From: Boswellia sacra
Taxonomy: Eukaryota; Streptophyta; Magnoliopsida; Sapindales; Burseraceae
DNA: 64,000 nt
Assembly: GCA_013180625.2 (NCBI GenBank)
Contig: SNVD02009765.1
Coordinates: 62,001 to 126,000 of the forward strand
Direction: 5' to 3'
Part shown: piece after piece, positions 12,121-23,019 of the stretch
How positions within the stretch are numbered: position 1 is the first letter of the stretch
Layout: each line of letters starts with the position of its first letter
The notes under the pieces: model-generated
Told to the model about the DNA's origin: nothing
Seen by the model: the letters and a program-made list of their open reading frames with translations, nothing else
The model's database searches: none
Position numbers and translations under genes: made by a program

Positions 12121-12128
12121 ATCAGTAT

Positions 12129-12385
12129 TATTAGAATTATCATTTTTATATATCTTATATTTTATAATTTGATGTGATAGTTTATATTATTATTAGAATT
12201 ATTATTTTTATATATCTTATATTTTATAATTTGATGTGACAGTTTATATGATAAAAGTATACTGAAAAAAGAAAAAACGAAAAAAATAAGAGAAGTTACA
12301 ACTCTAATAAGATTTTATCATATAGACTACCACGTCAAATTATAAAGTTTAGATTATATGAAGATTATAAATATAGTATTACTAC
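12129..12385. repeat. 62-bp direct repeat with inverted partner
   Basis: Two adjacent copies of a unit containing ATATCTTATATTTTATAATT start near 12131 and 12193. A reverse-complement relative lies at about 12330-12385, so the block can fold back. It could be a degraded MITE. No target duplication was identified. Confidence 0.6.
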
Positions 12386-13792
12386 TCTCTTATATTCTAT
12401 TTTGATTATATAATTTATTTGTTACATACAACTACTGTTTATTAATTATGCTAACTTTGACTTCAGTACTAATTTGAGCTGCTTATAATTTAGAAAATAA
12501 TAATTGGAGTTAATATATGAATTGCATATAGCCAATTTAGTGGGAAATAATAAACTTTACTCTTTAAATATAAATTCTAACTACAGATATTTTTATATGA
12601 GGGACGGAATGAAAATAAAATTTTTTAATTAACATTAATTAATAAATGAAAGACAATTGTTTGGGAAAACTTTAATAAGAAGAGGGAAATTTAGAAAGTT
12701 TAATATGACGTAGATTTTGAAAATCTAATATGAATTATGAGAGAAAATATATAAAATTGAAATTCAATTATATAAAAGTTTATTTTTATGAATTTAGAGT
12801 GGATTATTTAATGAAGAATAAGCTAGATTTTAAGATAGATTAACCTAGTTTACTTATATTTTTCTTTTATCCCGTTAAAACTCATTTGTATTGGGAATTC
12901 TCTTGCAGTCAGTTCCATTATATCTTAAAAAGTGTCAAGCTCTTAATTTTTTTTTAAAATTAAAAATGCTTCAGGATTATTATGCTTATTTCCATTTTAT
13001 AATATAGTAACAGCAGATGAGACGTACTCTAATTATTTTGAAAGTTGGGGTAGCGCTTGGAGAAGAAAAGCTCAAAGGATTTTGTCGTTTCGGTTCAAGT
13101 GCGTGGGGATAACTAAATGAAGACCTTTTAGATGTCTTTTCTCAAACGTTGGCTTTTATTGTTTTTATGGTTTTTCTTGTCATTCACTGGAAACAACAAC
13201 TTAGAAAGAAAATAATTAAAATTAAATAAATGTTATTGTGATTGAGGTATTACATCACATGAGGGTGATTATTCAAGATTGGCGCGCCGGAAGAAATCTA
13301 GGCCGGTTATGTAGAAATATTTGAGATTGGGGCATTTCAAGTTTCTTGAGCAATACTTGTGGTTGTATCCTTATTTTTCTCTTTGGTCATCAACTTGCTA
13401 TCTAAATTTTGCTTAATTGGTTACGTTGAGGCTCTCTTTTGGAGCAATATGCCAATGCTTGGATTTCAGAAAAGCAAAATGAACTCTGTTCTCCTTTTTA
13501 GTCTTCTTCATTGGTATTCTCTCTTTTGTTTATTTTAATAGATTGTATACAAGGTATATTAAACATTTCATTGAGATGTCATTGTAAAATTTTACTTTTC
13601 ACAAATGAAAGCTAACAGTGGGGAGGATGATTATTATTACTTTTCACAAATAATAATAAATCGTTGGGCTCTCATGATTGTTTCAGATGGGATTGGTTTG
13701 GGATAAAACCCATTTATTCATTGATTTATATTTTTAAATAATATTTAATTAAATTAATATTATTAGAAAATTGTAGAAAAAATATTTACCGT
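12386..13792. other. AT-rich intergenic DNA
   Basis: No gene or clear element recognised between the fold-back repeat and the LTR retrotransposon. Confidence 0.45.
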
Positions 13793-14174
13793 TGTTATGG
13801 CCATAACAAAATTGGGCCTCAATTATTTCTAATACAGTAAGCCCATTACTGAAGCCCATTATTTGGGCCTATTATCTGGGTCCCACAATGACCCATCTTG
13901 ACTCCTATATAAACCCTCCGAATTATTACTCAAGGTATGCACACTTTTCTGAACTCATTCTCTCTCTAAATTTCCTTTGCTTTTGAGAGCTTCTCTCTCT
14001 AGGAAATTCTCCCAGAAAATTCTAGAGTGCCGGAAACTGACTTGAGCGTAGGAGGGTCTTCGCCGGCACCACCGCCGACACCCCTGACTATTTTTCTCTG
14101 CTCGCAGGATTGGACCCGACGTACAATTCGAGCTCCGACCCGCATCCCGGCCGTTTGGAAATCGTGCATCAACA
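13793..14174 (+). repeat. 5' LTR of the Tat-type element
   Basis: Starts TGTTATGGCCATAAC and ends CATCAACA, obeying the TG...CA rule. A TATA box CTATATAAAC lies at about 13905-13914, within a likely U3/R boundary. It is 382 bp, equal to the 3' copy at 21718-22099. Confidence 0.95.
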
Positions 14175-14175
14175 G

Positions 14176-14194
14176 TTGGCGCCGTCTGTGGGAA
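14176..14194 (+). other. Primer binding site
   Basis: TTGGCGCCGTCTGTGGGAA follows the 5' LTR by one base. TGGCGCCG is what a tRNA-Asp 3' end would pair with; the rest matches that tRNA less well. This sequence is common downstream of plant gypsy LTRs. Confidence 0.75.
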
Positions 14195-14249
14195 CGACAA
14201 TTTAAGCCTCTTTAGTTGTTGCTCCCATCAAAACGTACTCAAACACATC

Positions 14250-16781
14250 ATGAGTCACGAATCCCAACACTCAACCTCCCTAGAGGTTGACAAAGAAATC
14301 GAGGTAGAAGCACCTCCCCGACGTCGAAGGGTAGTTGATACAGGGAGAGCTTTAGTGATATCCTCTGGGGTGGGGCCTAACCCCAGGCAACCCCGACTTC
14401 CACTTAGAAGACCGAGGAAAGGCAAGACGAGTCGGTTAACTACCATGGAACATACCATGCGAAGTTTTGGTGAACAAATGAACTGTATGGTGACTATGTT
14501 CAACCAAGCTTTTGGATAAAGTGCTCAACAAGCTACAAACACTGTTGGGAATAACCCAATGAGTGCTATGGTAGTACCTAATATCCCTACGGATGTTGGT
14601 AGGCATCCTGATCTAGTCGCCCGGACTACTGGATTGCCTCTTCATCAGGTTATTCAACCAAATCTTCCCCATCTTATTGTTCAAGGAGGGGATGGTCGCC
14701 CAAAGATTCCCTCTCCCTCGCACATCATATCTGAACAACAATTAACAGCAGCAGACCTTCGACACTCTCTAAACAAGAAGCGTCATACAAGCATTGAGCA
14801 GGGACCAAGGGGAAGTAATGCTGATCAGCCAGCCTATTCTTATCATGGTCCTTACGCTCCAGGGGGTAATTATCAGCCAAAAAGAAATCGCCCCAGCTCA
14901 CCACCTAGAGTTAAGAATCATCGCCCAGATGTTGTCCCAATGGATGTCTCAGAGGAGGAAACATCAGATAATCATTATGCGGAGTTCAAGCGAGAAATGG
15001 ATGAAAAAATCCATAAACTGGAGAAGTTGATTAAGCGTTCAAGAGGAGAAAAGGATGGTCGTCCACAATGGGAATCACCCTTTGCTGAAGATATCCTTAG
15101 GGAAAGATACCCGTACGGATTTCGGATGCCGCAACTTGAGCTTTACCAAGGGACGACGGACCCCCGAGAGCATTTAGACTCTTTTATTTCTCATATGGAG
15201 ATACAAGGGGTCTCAAGGGGTCTCATGTGTAGAACTTTTTCTCTTACCCTTGGAGGATCAGCTAAGCAGTGGTATAGGAGGTTACCAGCCGCATCCATCT
15301 CCAGCTTTGATGAGCTTGCTCGTAGTTTCCTCACGCACTTTGGCAATATGAAGACAAGAAGTCGACCAGCACAGAGCCTTCTGTCCATCAAGCAGGGTCT
15401 TAATGAATCCCTCCGTGCATTTGTAGACCGATACCAGCGGGAGGTTGCCCGAGTGGATCTATTCAATGATGGTTACGCCATGCAAGGTTTGGTTCAAGGA
15501 ATCAAAGGGGAGCTCCCTCTAGCATGGGAATTCTCTGTTAACCTCCCACGCACGTACCAAGAAGCATTGGCAAGGATCTCTAGCCATGCCGATGCAGAGG
15601 AAATTTATCAAGCAAATTATCCTGGGCAGAATTCGGTGATGCCTAATTCCTCACGTACAGATAGACGACCATATGACAATAACAGAAGAGAACATCATGA
15701 TAGAAATCAGAGATCAACCTCGGACCGACACTCCATGCAAGATACATTTAGAAATGATTGTCTCTTGTTGCAAGGGTCATCCACCCAAACCCGCCATGAG
15801 CATAATGATCGACCCCAAGAGGAGCACCGTACTTTCACATTACTTAACATGCCACAGCATGATATCTTGAAAGAAATCAAAGATAAGGGACTACTGAAAG
15901 AACCTGCCCCTTTACGGTCGGATCCAAAAGCAAGAGATAAGAGAAAGTTTTTTCATTTTCACCGGGCTCATGGACATAACACTGCAGATTGTTTTGAATT
16001 GAGGAAACAAATTGAGGGACTTATCAAGGAAGGCCAGCTACAAGAATACATTTATCGGCTCCCTGAACCATCCAACAAGAATGACAAAGGGAAGGAACCG
16101 TTAGAACAAGTAGCCACAATTTTTGGAGGAGTAGTGGCTGGTCCGAGTTCCCAAGCCCGGAGGCACCTAGCCAGGCAAGCAAGATATGACCTCCCTCGCT
16201 ACGAAGTCAACTTGACAGCCTCCTCCACCAATATTGGAAATCACGATGTTATCTCTTTTTCATCTCAAGATACGCAGGGCATCCATCATCCTCATTGTGA
16301 TGCCTTGGTCCTTACAATAATAGTGGCCAATAAAAGGCTACGGAGAGTATTGATTGACAACGGGAGCTCAGCTGACATTATGTCATTAGATGCATTTGAT
16401 CGATTGGGTCTTAACCGAAAAGATATGAGAGGCATCCAAACTTCCCTGATAGGTTTCGCTGGAGGAAAAGTTATTCCCGAAGGAGTAATTTTGTTACCAG
16501 TGACCTTGGGAGAAGGTTCCCTACAGACAACCAAAATGGTGAACTTTCTCGTAGTAGATCATCCGGGTGTTTATAACGCCATTCTTGAACGGCCATCACT
16601 TTATGACTTCAAGGCCGTGATGGGTGTCTATCATCATGTCCTGAAATTTCCAACACCCGCCAGGATAGGAGAAGTTAGAGGTGAACAACAAACTTCTCGA
16701 GAGTGCTACAACATGGCTTTTAAAGAGAAGGCACATAAGCTATTGATAATTCGAGGAGAACCTTTCGTGGGCATAAACTAA
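14250..16781 (+). CDS. Gag-protease polyprotein, one in-frame stop
   Basis: Single frame from ATG 14250 to TAA at 16779-16781, interrupted only by TAA 14517-14519; the part after the stop can start at 14559. The N-terminus is basic and Pro/Arg-rich. The retrotransposon gag domain spans roughly 15120-15560, with ELYQGTTDPREHLDSFI and KQWYRRLPAASISSFDEL. A knuckle-like stretch HRAHGHNTADCFELRKQIE follows at about 15957-16015, with one usual Cys missing. The aspartic protease has the DNGSSADIM active site at about 16350-16380 (DNG in place of DTG is seen in related elements) and a YNAILERPSL flap-end motif near 16570-16605. The frame ends shortly after protease instead of running into RT. Gag packages RNA into virus-like particles and the protease processes it. 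The stop at 14517 makes full-length Gag unlikely. Confidence 0.9.
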
Positions 16782-16825
16782 GTGGGCAAGTACTACGAAG
16801 TACTCGAAATCCCATTGATCGAGCA

Positions 16826-16948
16826 TTAGGGCCTAACTGGGAGGGTCTTTATCGGGTCAAAGCTCTCATCCGATCAGGCACCTACAGACTGTTCACCGTG
16901 GATGGGAGGCTGCTTCGTCATCCATGAAATGTTGAGCACTTAAAATAA
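16826..16948 (+). pseudogene. Stump of the pol (integrase) C-terminus
   Basis: Reads GPNWEGLYRVKALIRSGTYR and DGRLLRHP, then a stop where the family has Trp, then NVEHLK and the terminal stop. This is the extreme end of a gypsy polyprotein, normally several kb after protease. Its position 45 bp after the gag-protease stop marks a large internal deletion of RT, RNase H and most of integrase. Confidence 0.85.
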
Positions 16949-17343
16949 ATATGTTATCCATGATCTCTTTATATATGTAATAACTCCTTCTAAGGACTTA
17001 TGCATGTGTGCCAACTCCCATAAGGAGACCTATACAGAGATTACCAATTAAGTATTCGATTTACCACATTACAAATCATACATATTTAAAAAGCTCATGT
17101 ATGATCAAGCTGCAAGAAGATGAAAAGAGTAAAACAATACAAAAAAAAATTCTTAGAGTTTTTATTATTTCAAAATTGGTTGAGGAATGCCACACATATA
17201 GTCCAAATAAGGACAAACCTCACCTATAACATTGAACTGAAAGTAAAGATAATAACAGGTGAAGTCAAGGCTTAGAAAGCAGCCTTGATACGATTATTCC
17301 CTACGAATAAGCATCTACCTAGTTGGAAGAATTCCAACTATCT

Positions 17344-19596
17344 CTAAGAAGTGGCCTCATCATCTCCTTCTTCGTCTGAAGATGATGAGGTAGAGTCGCC
17401 TTGCTTGGCCTCCCAGGCTGCTGTGTCCAATGTCGACTCGTAATCCTCATCTTTAAGGATGAAGCGGTGGAATTGCTCAGGATCAGAGTTTGCTATCGGG
17501 ATAGACTTTGCCACCAAGTTTAACTCTTTAGCTATGGGAGACTGATCAATCTCTGGATAGCGGTCATGGAACCATCTACGCACCCCATTGACTCCATCAA
17601 TATAGGAACGTTTCATAGCTTGCTGGTAGATACGACCCCTACGGAAGCGAGCAACTACTTTGTGAATCCTATTTTGCTCAGTAACAGTCCTCTCCCGAAG
17701 CTCTTCACCAAGATCATTGGCCCTTTTATGCTGGATAGCTGCCTCCTTCTTGGCCTCAGACAAGTCAGCTTTCATTCTGCCCATCTATTTTTAATCTCTG
17801 CCATCTTTCTCTCTGTTTCAGTCAAATTATCAAGGCAGACTTGATGCTTCCCCTTCCAGTCGACAACCTCGGAAGTGAGATGATTAACCTCCTTGAGGAG
17901 GTTGGTGTTAGTAGACTCTCCTTGAGCTAAGGGTCCTGCCGCCTATAGAAAAGAGAGGCAAAAAGAGGAAAGGAGGTAAGGCATGTCTTTCAAAAGTACA
18001 AAAAAAAAAAAAAAAAGAGAGAAAGGGTCTTAGTGAAACCTAACCTGAAGTATGATGCCCATCCCGACAGCGATCGCATCGAAGTAGGTAAGTTTTATAT
18101 TCTCGGGAAGGACATTAGTGGGCATGAGACGTGCAGCACTTTGAGACAATTCACGAAGGTAGTCTCCACATGTCGAGCCACTTTGAAGGCCTGTACTATC
18201 AAAGGTGAAACGCCTAGGTAGCTGAGAGGCTGGGGGTAACTTACTTCCAGTAGGTTTTGAGACTGGTACTTCATCCACAGGCTGAACAGAGGTTGACTTA
18301 TCAGGAATAGACTTCCGTATGGGAGTATCCTTATGACCACTGGCTCTCCTCTTCAAAGGTCCAAGAGTTGGAGGACTTCCACTCCGTTTCTTATGGGAAG
18401 GACCAGGCCTGTCATGCGCGAAGGGCTTAAGAGGCATCCTGGCTTCGAGTTGGGCAAACTGCTTCTTGGTAGGATGTAAAGGAAATATACCTGCGCAAAA
18501 ATAAAACTAGTAAGACAGCAAGCACATGCTTGATGAAGTGAGGTAAGATCAGAAAGTAATGATCAAGCTTACCTTCCGGAGGAATTGGAGGTGACAAGCC
18601 AAGACGGATCAATTGCTCCCGATCAGTGAGGCTATTCACGTTCTTTGAGTCAATGGGTAGCTTGAGTACCTCCTGCAAGTCGTTTCTTTCTTTTTGAGAT
18701 AAAAGCGGGTGTTTGGTCCAAGGAGCTACAATAAAAACATAAAAGAATGTCAGTTGATCAAGAGTTTTCATAATGTAAATAGATAAGGTATCACCATAAT
18801 ATGGTACCGCAGAAACCAAAACGCCTCCTAATCCTCAACTTCTCCCCCTTTGGACGGGCACCTTCTTGATACTTCCAACTGCCACCACACCAGAATTGTT
18901 TATACTTCCATTCTTTCACATGTGAGGGAATGCCAAAAAGGCGGTTGGGGTCATCCGTCTTCCCCCGCTGGGATATGTAATAGTAACTTGTTTTCTCTCC
19001 GTTCGGTGGGTGAATGGCAAAAATGTACTTAACATGGTTGGTGGTAGGATCACCAATACCTGCGCTTTTGAATAAACTTTGAAATGCTATCAGAAGTCTC
19101 CATCCATTGGCCGACAATTGGGTAGGGGCAATGCCCATAGCATCGAGCATCCGTCAAGCATAATTGTCAAAAGGCACCCAGAGACCAACTCTCAATAGCT
19201 CTAAGCTTAAGCCAATGACACCTCGTGGTGGCCTACTCCACCGATCACCTTTCCTTGGAAGAAATAGGATAACTGAATCCGGGATGAGGAAATGGGCTCT
19301 ATATATTTTTAATCGATTACCCGGGAGTTGATTATCAATATGGTCAGCCTCCCACCACTTTTCAACTTCAGGTTCACTATCTGAGGTAGCGGAGGACGAC
19401 CAGTCGCTCTCCCCCTCAGCATCCACCACCTTGTGATTAACAAGATTATGCCCTAGCTCACGATCCTGACCGAAAAAATTCTGATAAAACTCATTGACCT
19501 CTTTACGGTTAATCGCAGATCCTTATTCCTTGCAGACTGGGTTTGATGACTTGGTTCCCCCCGTAGCACTGTCACAGTAGTCTTAATTCTAGCCAT
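17344..19596 (-). pseudogene. Antisense gene of Tat retrotransposons (putative gypsy-type transposon domain), four exons
   Basis: Reverse-strand gene inside the element. Exon 1 starts at ATG 19596 (MARIKTT) and ends at 18795; it carries a frameshift near 19530 and a CGA-to-TGA stop at 19154-19156 between DNYA and MLDAMGIAPTQL. The region GLWVPFDNYA...MGIAPTQLSANGWR and VKEWKYKQFW matches the putative gypsy-type transposon family (Pfam Transposase_28). Exon 2 is 18573-18725, exon 3 is 18045-18490, exon 4 is 17344-17942. The junctions are GT-AG, and splicing exon 2 to exon 3 restores a continuous frame through EARMPLKPFAHDRPG. Exon 4 has a frameshift near 17785, then a charged coiled-coil and an acidic Ser-rich tail (SSSSDEEGDDEATS). 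Function in these elements is unknown. This copy is disabled. Confidence 0.82.
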
Positions 19597-19810
19597 CTGC
19601 ACAGTTAAAGAGGAATCGTTAGTCATCAAACCAAGTCTACTAAAGAAGGGAAGAGATGAAAGAAAAGAAATGCTATGGGACTATATTGAAAGTCTTCCAA
19701 AATAGCCCTTGAAAAAAAATTTTTGCCCATGAAAAGGAAAATCTCACGTTGGTCCTTGACCAAAAGTATATAGTTGGCTTTCCTTAAAAAAAAAAAATAA
19801 ATAAATAAAA

Positions 19811-20275
19811 TTTCAAAATTCGCAGAAACCCCCAGCGATTAAAAAACAAAGTTTCAAAATTCGCGGAAACACCCCCGCAGATAAAAAACAAAGTTTTCAA
19901 AATTCACAGAAACACCCCCGCGGATAAAAAATAAAGTTTTAAAATTCGCAGAAACACCCCCGTGATAAAAAACAAAGTTTTCAAAATTCGCAGAAACACC
20001 CCCGCGTATAAAAAACAAAGTTTCAAAATTCGCGGAAACACCCCCGCGATTAAAAAGCAAAGTTTCAAAATTCGCGGAAACACCCCCGTGATTAAAAAAT
20101 AAAGTTTCAAAATTGGCGGAAACACCCCCGCTTTAAAAAATAAAGTTTGAAAATTTCACGAAAACACCCCCGCATTTAAAAAATAAAGTTTCAAATTTTG
20201 CAGGAACACCCCCGCTTTAAAAAACAAAGTTTCGAAGTAATTGCTGAAGCACCCCTGTGATTATTCAAATTTCTT
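19811..20275. repeat. 41-bp tandem repeat, 10-11 copies
   Basis: Contiguous units of 40-43 bp containing GAAACACCCCCGC followed by an A-rich block and AAAGTTTCAAAATTCGC. The copies have drifted at single bases and there are no unique spacers. Position between the antisense gene and the 3' LTR is the hypervariable 3' region in which Tat/Ogre elements commonly grow tandem repeats. Confidence 0.95.
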
Positions 20276-20299
20276 TAGGGAAGCCCCTGCGCGTTACGT

Positions 20300-20806
20300 G
20301 GACACTGCATGCTGCATGCAGCGCGTCCAGCGCCTCGCAGGCTCGCCCCTCCGCGCGCCCAGCGCCTTGCGAGCTCGCCCCCCACGCGCACAGCGCCTCG
20401 TGGGCTCGCCCCCGCACCCCCAGCGCCTCGCGAGCTCGCCCCTGCGGGCCCTACACCTCGTGCGCTCGCCCCCGCGCACCCAACGCCTCGCAGGCTCGCC
20501 CCCGCGCGCCCTGCACCTCGTGCGCTCGCCCCTGCGCACCCAGCGTCTCGCGGCCTCGCCCCCGCGCGCCCAGCGCCACACGGCCTCGCCCCCGCGCGCC
20601 CAGCGCCCCGCGAGCTCGTCCCCGCGCGCCCAGCATCCCACGAGCTCGCCCATGCACGCCCAGCCCTCGCCAGCTCGCCCATGTGCACCCAGCCCGCGCT
20701 GTTCGCCCCTACGCGCATAGCAGCTCGCCCTTGCGAGTCTGCTGCGCACACCGCTCGCCCACACGAGCTTGGTCTCCCTTCCTGCGGAACTAACCCCTCG
20801 CAAGGT
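20300..20806. repeat. GC-rich 30-bp tandem repeat
   Basis: About thirteen units of about 30 bp of the form CTCGCCCCCGCGCGCCCAGC, strikingly GC-rich in an AT-rich window, followed by a less regular segment to 20806. Most reading frames stay open across it because the unit length is a multiple of three and stop codons are rare at this composition, so apparent proteins of 160-180 residues here are artefacts. A related segment reappears at 21067-21180 beyond the inserted host fragment. Confidence 0.9.
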
Positions 20807-21066
20807 TGGTCCAACAGTAACTATGAATTCTTCATCAGCAAGGAGTGATTTTGCAACAGTAAATGGTATATCATACCATGATCGCATGCCCTCATCTAAC
20901 TTGATCACCCTTTGGAAAATGCCAATCTCAGAAGGTATATGATTTACTGAAGTACTACCAACGTGCACACGGAAGCCAACCATGACAATATCAGGATTTG
21001 AATTGGAAACAGTAATCTTAAATCCTGCAAGGCTTGGACTTTCTGGAAACCCATCTTCAGATGCTA
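20807..21066 (-). pseudogene. Captured host gene fragment resembling BIG/UBR4-type protein
   Basis: A block of about 260 bp with normal codon composition lies between two copies of the same GC-rich segment. Its minus strand encodes one open stretch including SEDGFPESPSLAGFKITVSN, GFRVHVGSTSVNHIPSEIG and DEGMRSWYDIPFTVAKSLLA. This resembles a conserved segment of the very large plant protein BIG (UBR4-like, auxin transport and signalling), recalled from memory and not searched. There is no start or stop of its own. It looks like one exon or part of one carried inside the retrotransposon. The flanking duplicated GC-rich segments (20700-20806 and 21067-21180) suggest insertion or recombination between repeats. 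Confidence 0.6.
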
Positions 21067-21190
21067 AGCTCGCATGGGCACGCATAGCAGCTCGCCCTTG
21101 CGAGTTTGCTGCGCACACCGCTCGCCCACGCCAGCTTGCTCTCCCTTCGCGTGGAAATAGCCCCTCGCGGGCTCTCCCTTCTACAGGTTT
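21067..21190. repeat. Second copy of the GC-rich segment
   Basis: Matches 20700-20806 over stretches such as GCATAGCAGCTCGCCCTTGC and TGCTGCGCACACCGCTCGCC. Together the two copies bracket the host gene fragment. Confidence 0.85.
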
Positions 21191-21700
21191 CTATAATGGT
21201 TTTTCTGGTTAATATTTTCAGCCGACCGAGTTCATAATACACTTTGTTTATGGGTAGTAAGTGTTCGGTAAGTGTTCTTTTAGATAGCCTCTTTTACGTA
21301 TGTTTTACAATACAAAGCATACAAATTGATTTTAACCATAAAAAAAAAATAACAACCACCAAAAAATTAAGCCTAATACATGCATTCTAAAGTATACGCA
21401 AGAAAGAAGGACTTACTTGTGGCGGCTGGAAGAATTTACTTGCCCTGGAAAATTCTTGCTCGGATTGGTGAGTTCTAGTTGCTTGGGTCGCCTACACTGC
21501 TTGCCTCAAGGGTACTCCCGCCTATTTTTGAGCAAACCCTACTCCCCAACACTTGTTATCTTATACAGCACCAATTTAGGGTTTAAGCCACACTAAGCAT
21601 GCATGTGTAATAAATTGCAACTTTGGGCCGGCCTCCTGATACATTTAATTTACAGCCCAGAATAACTAAATCGTCCCTACGTCGACCCGTTAGTTGACTT

Positions 21701-21714
21701 GGGCCTGGGGGGAC
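21701..21714 (+). other. Polypurine tract
   Basis: GGGCCTGGGGGGAC lies three bases before the 3' LTR, where second-strand priming is expected. Confidence 0.75.
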
Positions 21715-21717
21715 TAC

Positions 21718-22099
21718 TGTTATGGCCATAACAAAATTGGGCCTCAATTATTTCTAATATAGTAAGCCCATTACTGAAGCCCATTATTTGGGCCTATTAT
21801 CTGGGTCCCACAATGACCTATCCTGACTCCTATATAAACCCTCCGAATTATTACTCAAGGTATGCACACTTTTCTGAACTCATTCTCTCTCTAAATTTCC
21901 TTTGCTTTTGAGAGCTTCTCTCTCTAGAAAATTATCCCAGAAAATTTCAGAGTGCCGGAAACTAACTTGAGCGTCGGAGGGTCTTCGCCGGCACCACCGC
22001 CGACACCCCTGACTATTTTTCTCTGCTCGCAGGATTGGACCCGACGTACAATTTGAGCTCCGACGCGCATCCCGGCCGTCTGGAAATCGTGCATCAACA
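21718..22099 (+). repeat. 3' LTR of the Tat-type element
   Basis: 382 bp, TGTTATGG...CATCAACA, nearly identical to the 5' LTR. It is followed by ACCAT and a TA microsatellite. Confidence 0.95.
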
Positions 22100-22100
22100 A

Positions 22101-22106
<6 letters not shown>

Positions 22107-22136
<30 letters not shown>
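22107..22136. repeat. TA dinucleotide microsatellite
   Basis: A simple TA run immediately outside the retrotransposon. Confidence 0.9.
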
Positions 22137-22137
<1 letters not shown>

Positions 22138-22139
22138 CA

Positions 22140-23019
22140 ACAAAATATTCATAAAAGAATATTGATATGAATTTATTGATAGCACATATACAAATTTAAA
22201 AAAAAATTACAGCAAACTTTAAAAAAAAAATTGTATTTACAAGCCCTTTGTCTTCGACTAGTCCGAGCAGCACAAGTAAAAAAGGCCGGTGATGGATCCA
22301 TTACTACAGGCCCAACAGGTTACTGGGCCTGTTGGTAGACCTGGAAGATCCGGCCCACATTCCCTGGCCCCCTGACTCACGCGCCTTCAGAAGCTTGCAT
22401 TCCATTCCCATCTTTGTTCACGACTGACTTCTGACCTTGTGCCCAAATCTCTCCATGTTTGACTTGTTGTACACCACTATGTTTATTTATTTATTTTTTT
22501 TCTGCAGTGGTGAGAATTTATAGGAAATCCAACAAGACAAGTTCACTACATGTGCAGATCTCACACAGAGTATTTATTAAGTATCATGAAAAGAAATAAA
22601 AAGCAAAAATATGGAATTTTAGACGAATTTAATAGCTCTTGTAAATAAAAGGAAATTAAGCATACAAACAAAGTTAAATCTTATTAGGACATTTAAGGCA
22701 AGCAAAGTAGAAGCTGATATGGATTTTAATACAAGTGAGATATGGGACTCGGCCATTTAGGCATTACATGAGCCCACCCAAATAGCGACCTCCTAATTGG
22801 GGAAATAAACTAATAGAAGGCCTAACAATTTATCATTTAAGAGCAAGACAACACCACAACAAACTAAAAAGAAGACAACAAAGCATAAAAAAAGACTGCT
22901 CATTCTACCAAATGGCAAAATAGTATTGCACCATGTGATCTATAAAAGCAAACAGTCCAGCAAAAGGGGAAGAAGAAGAAAATAGGATTGCAACATTGAA
23001 GCTCATTTCTTCTCAACCA
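22140..23019 (-). other. 3' flank and UTR of CC gene copy B
   Basis: No coding sequence. Blocks at 22440-22490 and 22635-22720 match the 3' flank of copy C (29260-29310 and 30010-30075) almost base for base, so the duplicated unit extends some 600 bp beyond the stop codon. Confidence 0.55.

Larger units (their letters stand above)
13793..22099 (+). mobile_element. Tat-type Ty3/gypsy LTR retrotransposon, internally deleted
   Basis: An 8.3-kb element bounded by two 382-bp LTRs that differ at about 12 positions by eye (about 3%), so it is fairly recent. The flanking 5-mers ACCGT and ACCAT agree at 4 of 5 bases. Order: 5' LTR, primer binding site, gag with protease, a stump of the integrase end, a spliced antisense gene, 41-bp tandem repeats, a GC-rich 30-bp repeat, a host gene fragment, polypurine tract, 3' LTR. 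The antisense gene and repeat-rich 3' region are hallmarks of the Tat group of chromovirus-unrelated plant gypsy elements. Reverse transcriptase, RNase H and most of integrase are missing, so it must have been mobilised in trans. Confidence 0.92.

Noticed and set aside
14027..14215. Open frame inside the 5' LTR
   Set aside because: It lies across the LTR and primer site, and is not shared as protein with gag.
19811..20275. Regular repeats resembling a CRISPR array
   Set aside because: The repeats are contiguous without unique spacers, in plant nuclear DNA inside a retrotransposon.
20241..20848. Overlapping open frames of 160-180 residues on both strands
   Set aside because: They are translations of a GC-rich 30-bp tandem repeat, open in several frames at once because of composition and unit length.
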